Shown: piece after piece, positions 10,826-21,996 of the stretch | Position numbering within the stretch: the first letter of the stretch is position 1 | Layout of the letters: each line of letters begins with the position of its first letter | Source of the DNA: Eustoma russellianum | Lineage: Eukaryota; Streptophyta; Magnoliopsida; Gentianales; Gentianaceae | Direction: 5' to 3' | DNA: 64,000 nucleotides | Assembly (NCBI GenBank): GCA_036186865.1 | Contig: AP025040.1 | Location: 38,074,671 to 38,138,670 of the forward strand | The notes under the pieces: model-generated | What the model saw: only the letters and a program-made list of their open reading frames with translations | Told to the model about the DNA's origin: nothing | Database searches by the model: none | Translations under genes and position numbers: made by a program

Positions 10826-11229
10826 ATGAGGCACACTCAGATGCGACAGAAATGCGAATCGAACCATCTTTTGGGGAGATAGCATCAGCGATACCCGCAC
10901 CTGAGGTACCTCATCCCAGTAGTGACGCTCCACAAGAACAAATTCATGTTCCTGAGGAAGTTACTGAAGAACCCGATGAATTGCCGGCTGATGCAGTTCA
11001 GGAACCTACAGTATCTCAAGAACAAGTGCCCCTAAGGAGATCCACTCGTGAACGGAGAAACCCCATACCTAGCGACTATGTGGTGTATCTCCAAGAACAC
11101 AAATTCGATATTGGTATGTTGGACGATGATCCCGAAAACGTCCAGCAAGCATTGCAATGTCGAAATTCAGAAAAGCGGATAAAGACCATGGAAGAAGAAA
11201 TAAAGTCTATGCACGACAACAAGGTATGA
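10801..11229 (+). pseudogene. Copia-2 pol linker between integrase and RT
   Basis: An acidic, proline-rich segment, then a basic RRSTRERRNP motif (about 11035-11065), and a region leading into the RT (NKV before the stop). This is the normal variable linker of copia pol. It is one frame off the integrase frame. It ends at TGA 11227-11229, which sits where related elements have a conserved Trp codon just before the RT, so one G-to-A change likely created it. The RT continues in the same frame after the stop. Confidence 0.8.
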
Positions 11230-11241
11230 GATGTCGTCTCG

Positions 11242-12141
11242 TTGCCTAAAGGTTCGAAACCCGTTGGTTGCAAATGGATATTTAAAACCAAACGTGATTC
11301 AAAAGGCAACGTAGAACGATATAAGGCTCGACTTGTTGCTAAAGGGTTTACCCAAAAGGAGGGCATAGACTATACGGAAACCTTCTCTCCAGTATCTACG
11401 AAGGATTCCTTCCGGATAATCATGGCTTTAGTGGCACACTTAGATCTTGAGCTACATCAGATGGATGTTAAGACTGCGTTTCTAAACGGAGAACTCGACG
11501 AAACCATTTACATGGTTCAACCGTCTCAATTCGAGGTGGGAGATCCAAAAGGCATGGTTTGTCAACTAAAGAAATCCATCTATGGGCTCAAGCAAGCGTC
11601 TCGACAGTGGTACTTCAAATTCGCCAAAGTGGTTGTCTCCTTCGGTTTTGAGGCAAACCAAATTGACGAATGCGTGTATCACAAGTTCAGTGGGAGCAAG
11701 TTCATATTCATGATCTTGTACGTAGATGATATACTGCTTGCAACAAACGATGTAAACATGTTGAGCGACACCAAAGCCTTTCTGAGAAAGCATTTCGAGA
11801 TGAAAGACCTTGGTGAAGCCTCATATGTGTTGGGACTTGAGATACGGAGGAATCGTACCCAAGGTATCTTAGGTCTCTCACAACAGGCATACATCGAAAA
11901 GGTGTTGAAGCGGTATAGCATGGATAAGTGTAAACCACTTAATACCCCTGTGGCAAGAGGAGATAAATTCAGTCTGAAACAATGTCCCCAAACAGAGTTT
12001 GAACGTTCGAAAATAAGGAATACTCCCTATGCTTCGGTAGTAGGGAGTATAATGTATGCCCAAGTATGTACACGACCAGACTTGGCATTCATTACGGGAA
12101 TGTTAGGCAGATACCTCTCTGATCCGGGCAAGGATCATTGA
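11242..12141 (+). CDS. Copia-2 pol part 2: reverse transcriptase
   Basis: A 299-codon open frame holding the complete Ty1/copia RT (RVT_2). It has VGCKWIFKTK and ERYKARLVAKGF at the N-terminus, motif A in QMDVKTAFLNG (about 11460-11490), YGLKQASRQW (about 11580-11610), and the catalytic YVDD at 11719-11730. It ends with TRPDLAFITG. The stop TGA at 12139-12141 again replaces a Trp codon, just before the RNase H part. Copia-1 has a different stop (TAG) at the same codon. The enzyme core looks intact, but it lies between two nonsense codons and could only be made by readthrough. Confidence 0.9.
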   Translation: MPKGSKPVGCKWIFKTKRDSKGNVERYKARLVAKGFTQKEGIDYTETFSPVSTKDSFRIIMALVAHLDLELHQMDVKTAFLNGELDETIYMVQPSQFEVGDPKGMVCQLKKSIYGLKQASRQWYFKFAKVVVSFGFEANQIDECVYHKFSGSKFIFMILYVDDILLATNDVNMLSDTKAFLRKHFEMKDLGEASYVLGLEIRRNRTQGILGLSQQAYIEKVLKRYSMDKCKPLNTPVARGDKFSLKQCPQTEFERSKIRNTPYASVVGSIMYAQVCTRPDLAFITGMLGRYLSDPGKDH

Positions 12142-12710
12142 ACCGCAGAAAAGAGGGTGCTAAGATATTTACAAGAAACGAAACAACACGTACTGACGTA
12201 TCGGAGATCTGATAAGTTAGAGATCACTAGATATACAGATTCCGATTTTGCTGGATGCTATGATAGCATGAATCGACCTTAGGTTATGTGTTTACCCTAG
12301 CCGGAGGTGCGATCTCATGGAAAAGCACGAAACAGACCTTATTGGCGTTCTCCACTATGGAGGCGAAATTCGTAGCTTACTTCCACGCATCCAATCAGGC
12401 GATATGGCTTCGCAATTTTGTCACAGGGCTGCGGGTATTGGAGACTATCTCATCTCCAATGAGGATTTACTGTGACAGTAAAACTGCGGAGCTATATTCA
12501 AATAACAACCGGAGTTCGTCTAAAGCGAAATACATAGAGATGAAGTATCTGGTTGTTAAAGAAAGAATTCAGAGTGGTCTGATCAGTATTGAGCATATCA
12601 GTACAGACTCTATGGTGGCCGACCCTTTGACTAAGGCCGTGGAACCGAGTGTGTTTCACAAGCATGTTAGCCGTATGGGTCTTAGTCCTGTTGAGGATGT
12701 TTTATCCTAG
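12142..12710 (+). pseudogene. Copia-2 RNase H, frameshifted
   Basis: RNase H begins in the RT frame (YTDSDFAG near 12230) and breaks at about 12268-12275. There ATGAATCG replaces the ATGAAATCG of Copia-1, a one-base deletion. From 12288 the other frame stays open: SWKSTKQT, MEAKF, YCDSKTAELYSNN, IEMKYL, ADPLTKAVEP, ending at TAG 12708-12710. The Asp/Glu/Asp active-site residues all seem present across the two pieces. Confidence 0.85.
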
Positions 12711-13125
12711 TGGGAGTCTGTGAGGTTTTTCTTGTGCTCAATAAAGTTGTTTATTTCAGACATACAGTATAATGTACATTCCGGTTATATTAAAGTTTTT
12801 CTGCAGAAGTAATGTACATTAAGCAGTTACAGCACACATTCTGAATTCTATTGATCTCGCTAAAGAGGGCCAAGTTGGAATTAGATATGTATGATCACCT
12901 ATCATATTAATTCCACACTACATATCCATTTCAGTATCCATGTCATTCAGTAGAATGTTGGTATCATGATTTAAGAGGGACTAGCCACTAATTCAATATG
13001 GGGACGTGCGGCTTAAGTCTTTTGCTAACATTTGCTGATGGACCGGAAAAGGAAAGACACACTAAAGGACATACGGTATATGAGCTCAAAAGGGTGACAT
13101 ATAATCTTTAAGATACATACATAGT

Positions 13126-13138
13126 CCAAGTGGGAGAT
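13126..13138 (+). other. Polypurine tract of Copia-2
   Basis: CCAAGTGGGAGAT immediately before the 3' LTR. Site of plus-strand priming. Confidence 0.85.
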
Positions 13139-13956
13139 TGTTGGGATTAATTCGAGATACGTGTGATGCGCAGCACGTTGATAAAGTTTATACGAATTAA
13201 TCATAAAGTGGACGTTATGTATGATAATATTATATGTCACATATGTCACGTAATATTATTAATTGTTACGTAAAACATCCACACATTAAGTGATCATCAG
13301 GTATACTCGTGGATGTATAGTGTGGTCTAAATGGAAACTCCGAATATGTAGACAGTCATATGGTCAGAGACCGCGATGGATGGGCTCAAAGTGCAACGAC
13401 CATAAAGTTACGACATCTGGTCCCCGAGGGGCGACAACCCACGTGTGGCTAGTAGATAATTATTGGCACAATAATTAAAGATTAAGGAAGATAAGGTTGG
13501 GTTTTAAATTCAGATTTAAATTTGAATTCAGATTTAAATTTGAATTTAAGTTTAAATTTAAGTTTAAATTTAAATCCTAACCTATCAGATACTTCCACCC
13601 CTCTATATAAAGGAGGAGGCTTCACCTCCTCATATTATCAAATCAAAAAGGAACGCATACAGTATAGCGTATTAGAGGGAAGGTGTGCCAAGTTTTCTAT
13701 AAAGCCCACACTGCCTAGCCTCTCCATCGGGTAAAGCAGTGAATTGTTGATTCCGGTTCAAGGGGCATATCAACAATTGGTAGGAGGTCGTGAATCCTTG
13801 GATCACGCCAGATTCTTCATCAGCCGGAGCAGTTGCAGTGTACGTGATCAGATTAACAACACCAATGGAGCAAGGTATATTTTCCGCATTTTGTTACTTT
13901 GTCCATTGATTCGATTAAACGGTCCTATTGAGGGATTTATTAAATTAAATCCAACA
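13139..13956 (+). repeat. 3' LTR of Copia-2
   Basis: 818 bp, TGTTGGGATT...CCAACA, followed by the TSD CTCTA at 13957-13961. It carries the same G-box (13440-13445) and TATA box (13604-13613) as the 5' LTR. Differences from the 5' LTR that I counted are near 13330, 13337, 13707, 13765, 13783 and 13932. Confidence 0.96.
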
Positions 13957-13961
13957 CTCTA

Positions 13962-14081
13962 CTCTCAGCGCCTCCACCATCTCCTCCGACCATGCAAATC
14001 CCATGGCATCTTTCATACTGTCCCGCTCCTCTGTGCTCACCACCATCATCGTCTCCTTCTCCATCTTTGTCTCTCTGATAT
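13962..14081 (+). other. Host segment between Copia-2 and Copia-3
   Basis: Continues the CT-rich host sequence from 5793. An ATG at 14003 opens a frame with a hydrophobic stretch (LTTIIVSFSIFVSLI) that would look like a signal anchor. After removal of Copia-3 this frame meets a stop within 12 codons. The alternative is an intron with a pyrimidine tract ending in GATATCAG across the Copia-3 junction. Too short to name a gene. Confidence 0.4.
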
Positions 14082-14093
14082 TATTGAAGGAGG
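14082..14093 (+). repeat. First 12 bp of the Copia-3 5' LTR
   Basis: TATTGAAGGAGG corresponds to TGTTGAAGGAGG at the start of the 3' LTR (26915), with the terminal TG changed to TA. The last five bases GGAGG (14089-14093) are also the target-site duplication of the nested gypsy derivative. Confidence 0.85.
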
Positions 14094-16106
14094 TGAAGCG
14101 CCCCAATCCCGAACCCTAGCATCGGGAATGGTGCACCCGCCGTATCTCGCTAAGGAGAATACAAGGCATCGATACAAATCAACTATACGTCATCATAATA
14201 ACGTAGATCGAAGTCAGCGGAAGTCATTACTAAAAATCCCCGATAAAATAATCATCATCATTAATACTATGTCGAAGAATTTCTAAATCAATACTACAGT
14301 CAAATATAACCATTAATCTCGAAAATACATAAACTTCTAATTTCGAAATAACTGCCTCACCCACCCTCAAAAGTCTCGTCCGAATATCCTAGCTCTCGAT
14401 GTCTCCCGTCTCGATCTTCCACGGTCTACTAACCCCTGTGCAAGCATACTCTAACTCCTCATACCTGCAAAACTGGTGAGTGGTGGTGTGAGCCAAATCA
14501 ACGGGCTCAGTAGATAGCCTACATATACCTGTTATAGAAATCATACATGCAGAAGCAAATACAAATAACTTTCATAGTTAACATTCAAGTCCTTAGTCCA
14601 CAAGTAATTTCACTCGATTATATTTAACAGTTAAGACTTCAAAAATAAATACAAAATAAATAATTCATCAACTCAATCTACTTGCCATGATGCATGCTCT
14701 TCTACAAGTACGACATACATAACAAACAAATAATCACATAAACAAAGAAGAAGACAATGTATACCAACGAAGTAGATAAGCCGCAGAAAGTAAAACACTC
14801 CACATAATAATGCGCAACTTCATGATGCATGTCCTATTATGCATGTCACACGCAACGAAGTCATGTCACACGGAATGCCGATATCTCCACCATGCAATGC
14901 ATGAACCCGGGTCCTAACTGAGTGGCTGTAGGTCGTACACCCCACAGTCACCATACTGAGTGTGCGTGGCCGCGCCACTGCACACCATCCTGAGTGTCGT
15001 GGCCTCGCCACCGTACACCATCCTGAGCGCCCGTGACCCGTACGTCACGACCCGCCATCATGCAATGCACATGCCATGAATGCAAACAACACAATCGCCT
15101 GAGGCCCCTGGCCCATCCTCACCATCCTCCGGCACTCGAATCTAGGTTCAGTTATTTCTGGAATTTATTTCTAATTTTCTGATATTTATTTATATTTTCC
15201 TATAATTATTACTATTAATTAAGTTACATTTATATCATGTTCTGGGTCGAGGCCTGCCACCGCAACCTGCCCGTTGGCCATTCGGCTCGACGGCCTGCCT
15301 GGCCCGACTCTCTTTTCTTTCATCTCACTTTCATTTTCATTCTCATTTCTGTTCTTCTCATCTTCCTTTAATCTAGTGTATCCACACTCATACATACACA
15401 CAGTTCACATGTAGATACATATATCACATATGCACACAATTCACATATAGAGGAAAATTCAATTACAGATATGCAACAATAACACACTGATGCATGATAA
15501 ACATAATGAGCATAAATAGACCACTTACATCTGATGCATGACAACATGACGAGCACAAATAGACTATTTACCTCTGATGCATGACAGTATAACGAGCATA
15601 GATAGACCACTTACCTATGATTGGTCACTTAGCTATGCTTGAACATAATGAAGGTTACCATAAAAGTCTCTGCTTCTATATGTCCAACTTATCCTCTGGA
15701 AATCTCCAAAATTTGAACCTGTAAGTTAATTATTTGTTTATTAACTAATCTCTTCAACTTCACCTTTACACCACAAATTCCTTCTTTTTTTTGAATTACT
15801 CTTTTTTTTTCACTACAAGTATCCGAACATTATTCCTCTTTTATTTTTTTCCCTTGCAGATCTTTTTTTTTTCATTTCACTTACAAACGAATGGCACACC
15901 TTCAACATACAGGAAAAATAATGTGCATACATACATCACTCATACTCGACCAGTGGCCTAAGGATGAACACACACAAAAACTACAAACAACAATACCACA
16001 TCGGCTAGCTTAACAAAAGGACACCATTGATTCTGAGAAATTAAGATTAGATTTGCAAATCATCATTTTGTAACATCTCCATTTACATTCGGTGCACATA
16101 CGTATG

Positions 16107-16139
<33 letters not shown>

Positions 16140-17023
16140 GCATTTATGTGAAAACATACCTACTGGATGCTATATATAAGAGAATATCATATGATCCTAA
16201 TTTCATTTGTCTCCTTCGGACACCCTCACAGCACTCATAAGTTTCTCAAATGTTACCTATATTCTTCTTCCAACATAACTTTTATACCACCCGAAATTTC
16301 AGTTGTTCACACATATTAATATGCTGCACAAGATATTCATATAATAGTAGAAAGTTATAATGTTCAGCATGTCCCAAACAAGATTTTCACAATGTCTAAT
16401 TGTTCGGCCGTATAACAATTTAACCAAGATTCATATTAAATCCTTATATATACATATACGGCACACACATATATATTTATATATATATGCGGCCACGTAC
16501 AAGCATGTATATGCATCTCTATACATTCAAATTTACTTATGCATGATCTATATTTTGGTACCAAAAATAAACACGTAATTTTTACAAGAACATAGCAAAT
16601 ACAGGTAGATTACTTACCTTGATTCGTATACTCTACCGTAAACCATTGGAATTCGGAGCAGGTTAGAACAAATTTTCTTTTTTTCCTCCCTTTTCTCCAA
16701 AGAAACCCTCGAACAAAAGCTTGGCCAAGAAACCCTTTTCTTGTTTGAAATGTGTTTCGGCTGCAGGAATATTGCTGAGGAAAATGGCTAGGGTGGAAAC
16801 CTATTTAAAGTGAGTTTTGAATTATATTTTTTTTTATATTTGGGACATGGTCAAAACCGCTGGAGTAGGAGAGATTTTTGCAGACTGGATTATAGGCCAT
16901 TTAGTGGGGGAATTGATACCCCCCACGTTTAACGGTTTCATATATAGCATTCTTTTTTATATATATATAATTTCGATTAAAACTCTTTTCTTTTTTTTTC
17001 TTTTTTTTTTGGCTGTTGTAACA
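14094..17023 (-). repeat. LTR of the gypsy derivative (3' LTR in element sense)
   Basis: 2,930 bp, TG...CA on both strands. It contains the tandem CACCATCCTGAG/GTGGCC(T/C)CGCCAC block at about 14890-15050, a (TA)n run near 16111-16138 and long poly-T tracts at 16985-17010. Short open frames here recur at the same place in the other LTR because the LTRs are copies, not because they are genes. Confidence 0.93.
16111..16138. repeat. (TA)n microsatellite in the LTR
   Basis: About 14 TA units. The same run, slightly longer, is in the partner LTR near 21965-21994. Confidence 0.85.
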
Positions 17024-17024
17024 A

Positions 17025-17037
17025 TCTACCCCTCTTA
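17025..17037 (-). other. Polypurine tract of the gypsy derivative
   Basis: On the minus strand: AAGAGGGGTAGAT directly before the LTR start TGTTACAAC. Plus-strand primer site. Confidence 0.8.
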
Positions 17038-17041
17038 CAAA

Positions 17042-17061
17042 AAGTTTCGTCCCCGAAACTT
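17042..17061. repeat. Gypsy 3'-end palindrome
   Basis: AAGTTTCG at 17042-17049 and CGAAACTT at 17054-17061 form an 8-bp inverted repeat with loop TCCC. A GTTTCGGGGACGAAAC block at this place, just upstream of the polypurine tract, is common in plant Ty3/gypsy elements. Confidence 0.75.
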
Positions 17062-19319
17062 GCGTTTTGCGTAATCACAATTTACTATGGCTCTACATAG
17101 TCAATTTACCCAGATAATGACCGAGCTAGGTATCCTATGAGTATTTCGATAGACTAGCCATTTCACTTTCTCATCACAAAACTATGTCCTCAAAATCATT
17201 CTTTGTACACCACAAGGTAATCTCTAACCATTGGTTTCTGTTTGTTAAACAATAACTTAATATATGGTTCTTGATTCAACCTTAAAGCTATAGTCATCAT
17301 ACTGGAGTTTCATAATCCAATCGTTGGTCCATATCATACCTATATCTGCTGTCATCAGCAACCTTTTTATAATTAGTGTTTACATATACTACGATTTTGA
17401 CTTAAAGTCTTATTTACAGAACTAATCTCCTAATGCGTATATATCTTCAGAACATGTTTTATTCTAGTATGATTCAACTTAATTGATTGCTGACTTAACC
17501 ATCTTATGCATACTAATCCCCCATGTTTCCGCGCGTCACTCTGATCTCCTGTATCTGTTATTACGTTCGTTACTTGATCATGCTTACGGCTCTTGTGTGT
17601 ATCATTCAATTGATATCATTGTGATCTACAATTTCTGAATTCCTATGACTAATCATATGTGATCAATTACCTAGATACCCATATCTAAGTATCCTTCGAG
17701 TCCTCCAACATGCCAACCATTACACTTCCTTGACGTAGAACCAAATCTTCAAAATGAGGGTTTTATACTTACGAGCTAGTTCTATGATCATATCTTTACT
17801 TCTACGGAGATATCGCCTGCAGCCTAAATATGTGTACATACATGTTTTTCTTTAAGTTCGAACTAAAACGTAACCTGTGTGACTATAATTTGAGATATAT
17901 CTAAAATAATATGCGTTCTAAATTTTTTTTTTTAAAACACGAGGATAAGAGTATTATATACTTGTTTTAGGAAAGCAGTGTTTCAAGTGACCATTTATAA
18001 AACAATTATTTAAATTTTTCACAAAAGTATTACAGTTAAAACCACTTAAAAATAATTGAGACACAATAATCGTAAAAAAAAATTCTTTTTACAAAACGAT
18101 TTAAACGCGGTGTTTTTTTTTTCAACGAATATTTATTTTGAAAGCTGTATTTTGTTTCGCAAAATCCAACAATTGAAAACTCAACAATTATAAAGTTTCA
18201 TAAAACAATTGAATAAGGTACCTTTCTTTTTCAAAAAGAAGTATATATGGTCGAAAATATATATGCTTCACAAAATTAAATAAGTTTATCGCAAGCAGAT
18301 AAACAACTTTAAATGCATTTAATGGGTATAATGCTTGTGATATCAATAGTTGTCAAATGAAATGATTTTAGCAAAATAAATATAGCTAACGAAAGTATAA
18401 GAAATATATGAACATATCGTTCTTTGCAAACGTCATTATTTTTAACGTATATCAGTTTTGTCAGGGGTAATCGAAATTTCATTAGGCTGCTATATGTACT
18501 CGGAAAAGAATATAGCCTTGTAAAGTAGTAGACAAAGCATTGGAACTAGTTGAAACGTTTAGGAGCAAAATCTTTGAAATACCTTTGAAATGTATAGAAT
18601 ATATTTTGGTGAACGTGCTTATAAGAAAATGTTTAACTAATTGAAAAGATAACAGTCCAATACTTCGTCTAATTTTCATATGTCACTCCTTAAAGTCATG
18701 GAAAAAAATCCACATATGTACCGTTTCTTATAAAGCTTTAACTTGAGTTATCCAGCCCTAGCATGTCACACTAAATATTGATCGACTTAAGGTATTCTAG
18801 TTCACCATGCTTCCACGCACTACACTGATCCACCGTACTTTTTTTTAACTTGGTTGTTTCAACCGCTGATTTAACCTTAATTAGATCTCACCGAGGAAAA
18901 AAAAACTACTGCTTGTTCATACTTGCCCTATTTTAATTCAAACCTACTCGATACATCAATACTTACACATTACTAGGAATCAATACTTAATCCAAATTTG
19001 TAATGATTCGTCATTCCACTCTACTTATTTTAGTTGTTCTCATTTATCACTATCAATCAGTATCCCTAATAGGACTAATATATTCGGCTTCTTTGACACT
19101 CTAAAATTCAACATCTTAATCGTAACTATAAACCACTTATACGATATTCTTTGCTACACTCTACGGATTATAATGCCAATAAATCATTTCTTAGTCTCTA
19201 TCATTCTACTATAAGTCATTTTCATTGCTTAGGAACTACGTTCACAACTCAGACCTAGCCATGTTCGGACACTACTGTTAAAGTAGGGGCATGGACCCGC
19301 TTCATTTATTATAATGGTA

Positions 19320-19905
19320 CCGGGTTTGTAGTGGTCAGATCTAAGGAATTATACAAATGATTATAATCAGCACTTACGTAAGGCAAATAGTTCAAAGTCG
19401 TATGGATTGCCCTGGGTATACGTGGCATATCCCTTATCCGATTATCGCTTAGATCTAATGTCATGACTTATTTCTAGAATCGATACTTGGCATCATCATT
19501 TCTTACGTCTAAAATCATTACTTCTTTCTGAGTTCAATGCTTAGGATATAATCACAGCTTACGATTAAGATCAGTGCTTAGGTTCAAATCATCACCCGAT
19601 GTTCAGATCACCACTTATGTCTAAGATTACTTGTTATTTCCAAATCATACTTAGTATATAATCAGCATTTATGACTAAAATCAATGCTTAAGTCCAAGAT
19701 CAGTTCTTAATTAAGATTGTCGCTTATATCAAAAAATAGTGACTTACGGGTTGGATCATCATTTAATTTCTAAAGTCACGTCTTAATTCCAATAACAAGC
19801 CCAATATATAATCATTGCTTACCGCTAAAAAAATTGGTACTTATGTCTAAGATCGTGACTTAGGGGCAAAATCGTTACTAAATTTCTAAGGTCATAGCCT
19901 AAATC
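19320..19905. repeat. Degenerate short tandem array (about 22-26 bp units)
   Basis: Units resemble GATCATCACTTATGTCTAA / AATCAGCACTTACG-type text, repeated some 20 times with drift. In element sense the array lies just downstream of the primer-binding site, in the leader. Confidence 0.6.
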
Positions 19906-19933
19906 TACGCTTCCGCCGTGGATCTAGAGCCAT

Positions 19934-19944
19934 GCTCTGATACC
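19934..19944 (-). other. Primer-binding site of the gypsy derivative
   Basis: On the minus strand GGTATCAGAGC, three bases after the LTR end CTTCA. It matches initiator-Met tRNA except for the first base. It fixes the element orientation as minus. Confidence 0.85.
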
Positions 19945-19947
19945 GCC

Positions 19948-21961
19948 TGAAGCGCCCCAATCCCGAACCCTAGCATCGGAAATGGTGCACCCGCCGTATC
20001 TTGCTAAGGAGAATACAAGGCATCGATACAAATCAACTATACGTCATCATAATAACGTAGATCGAAGTCAGCGGAAGTCATTACTAAAAATCCCCGATAA
20101 AATAATCATCATTATTAATACTTTGTCGAAGAATTTCTAAATCAATACTACAGTCAAATATAACCATTAATCTCGAAAATACATAAACTTCTAATTTCGA
20201 AATAACTTCCTCACCCACCCTCAAAAGTCTCGTCCGAATATCCTAGCTCTCGATGTCTCCCGTCTCGATCTTCCACGGTCTACTAACCCCTGTGTAAGCA
20301 TACTCTAACTCCTCATACCTGCAAAACTGGTGAGTGGTGGTGTGAGCCAAATCAACGGGCTCAGTAGATAGCCTACATATACCTGTTATAGAAATCATAC
20401 ATGCAGAAGCAAATACAAATAACTTTCATAGTTAACATTCAAGTCCTTAGTCCACAAGTAATTTCACTCTATTATATTTAACAGTTAAGACTTCAAAAAT
20501 AAATACAAAATAAATAATTCATCAACTCAATCTACTTGCCATGATGCATGCTCTTCTACAAGTACGACATACATAACAAACAAATAATCACATAAACAAA
20601 GAAGAAGACAATGTATACCAACAAAGTAGATAAGCCGCAGAAAGTAAGTCACTCCACATAATAATGCGCAACTTCATGATGCATGTCCTATTATGCATGT
20701 CACACGCAACGAAGTCATGTCACACGGAATGCCGATATCTCCACCATGCAATGCATGAACCCGGGTCCTAACTGAGTGGCTGTAGGTCGTACACCCCACA
20801 GTCACCATACTGAGTGTGCGTGGCCGCGCCACTGCACACCATCCTGAATGTCGTGGCCTTGCCACCGTACACCATCCTGAGCGCCCGTGACCCGTACGTC
20901 ACGACCCGCCATCATGCAATGCACGTGCCATGAATGCAAACAACACAATCGCCTGAGGCCCCTGGCCCATCCTCACCATCCTCCGGCACTCGAATCTAGG
21001 TTCAGTTATTTCTGGAATTTATTTCTAATTTTCTGATATTTATTTATATTTTCCTATAATTATTACTATTAATTAAGTTACATTTATATCATGTTCTGGG
21101 TCGAGGCCTGCCACCGCAACCGGCCCGTTGGCCATTCGGCTCGACGGCCTGCCTGGCCCGACTCTCTTTTCTTTCATCTCACTTTCATTTTCATTCTCAT
21201 TTCTGTTCTTCTCATCTTCCTTTAATCTAGTGTATCCACACTCATACATACACACAGTTCACATGTAGATACATATATCACATATGCACACAATTCACAT
21301 ATAGAGGAAAATTCAATTACAGATATGCAACAATAACACACTGATGCATGATAAACATAATGAGCATAAATAGACCACTTACATCTGATGCATGACAACA
21401 TGACGAGCACAAATAGACTATTTACCTCTGATGCATGACAGTATAACGAGCATAGATAGACCACTTACCTATGATTGGTCACTTAGCTATGCTTGAACAT
21501 AATGAAGGTTACCATAAAAGTCTCTGCTTCTATATGTCCAACTTATCCTCTGGAAATCTCCAAAATTTGAACCTGTAAGTTAATTATTTGTTTATTAACT
21601 AATCTCTTCAACTTCACCTTTACACCACAAATTCCTTCTTTTTTTTGAATTACTCTTTTTTTTTCACTACAAGTATCCGAACATTATTCCTCTTTTATTT
21701 TTTTTCCCTTGCAGATCTTTTTTTTTTCATTTCACTTACAAACGAATGGCACACCTTCAACATACAGGAAAAATAATGTGCATACATACATCACTCATAC
21801 TCGACCAGTGGCCTAAGGATGAACACACACAAAAACTACAAACAACAATACCACATCGGCTAGCTTAACAAAAGGACACCATTGATTCTGAGAAATTAAG
21901 ATTAGATTTGCAAATCATCATTTTGTAACATCTCCATTTACATTCGGTGCACATACGTATG

Positions 21962-21996
<35 letters not shown>

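Larger units (their letters stand above)
5794..13956 (+). mobile_element. Copia-2: complete Ty1/copia LTR retrotransposon
   Basis: An 8,163-bp element with two 818-bp LTRs (TG...CA), a primer-binding site complementary to initiator-Met tRNA directly after the 5' LTR, a polypurine tract before the 3' LTR, and a 5-bp target-site duplication CTCTA at 5789-5793 and 13957-13961. The domain order is Gag, CCHC knuckle, protease, integrase, reverse transcriptase, RNase H, which defines Ty1/copia. A leader of about 2.2 kb separates the primer site from gag. The two LTRs differ at about six positions by eye (roughly 0.7 percent), so insertion is recent. The pol frame is nevertheless broken by nonsense codons and frameshifts, and gag has a central deletion. 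Movement would have needed help from another copy, or the damage came after insertion. Confidence 0.96.
17024..19947 (-). other. Internal region of the gypsy derivative
   Basis: 2,924 bp between the LTRs with no open frame above about 65 codons and no recognisable gag or pol motif. On the plus strand it begins with the polypurine tract complement and ends with the primer-binding site complement. It is strongly AT-rich, with poly-A/T runs at 17920-18130 and a degenerate short-repeat array at about 19320-19905. It may hold packaging sequences shared with an autonomous partner. Confidence 0.85.

Noticed and set aside
14003..14081. Signal-peptide protein starting at 14003
   Set aside because: A hydrophobic stretch is visible, but after removal of Copia-3 the frame stops within 12 codons. 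Kept only as part of the host-gene hypothesis.
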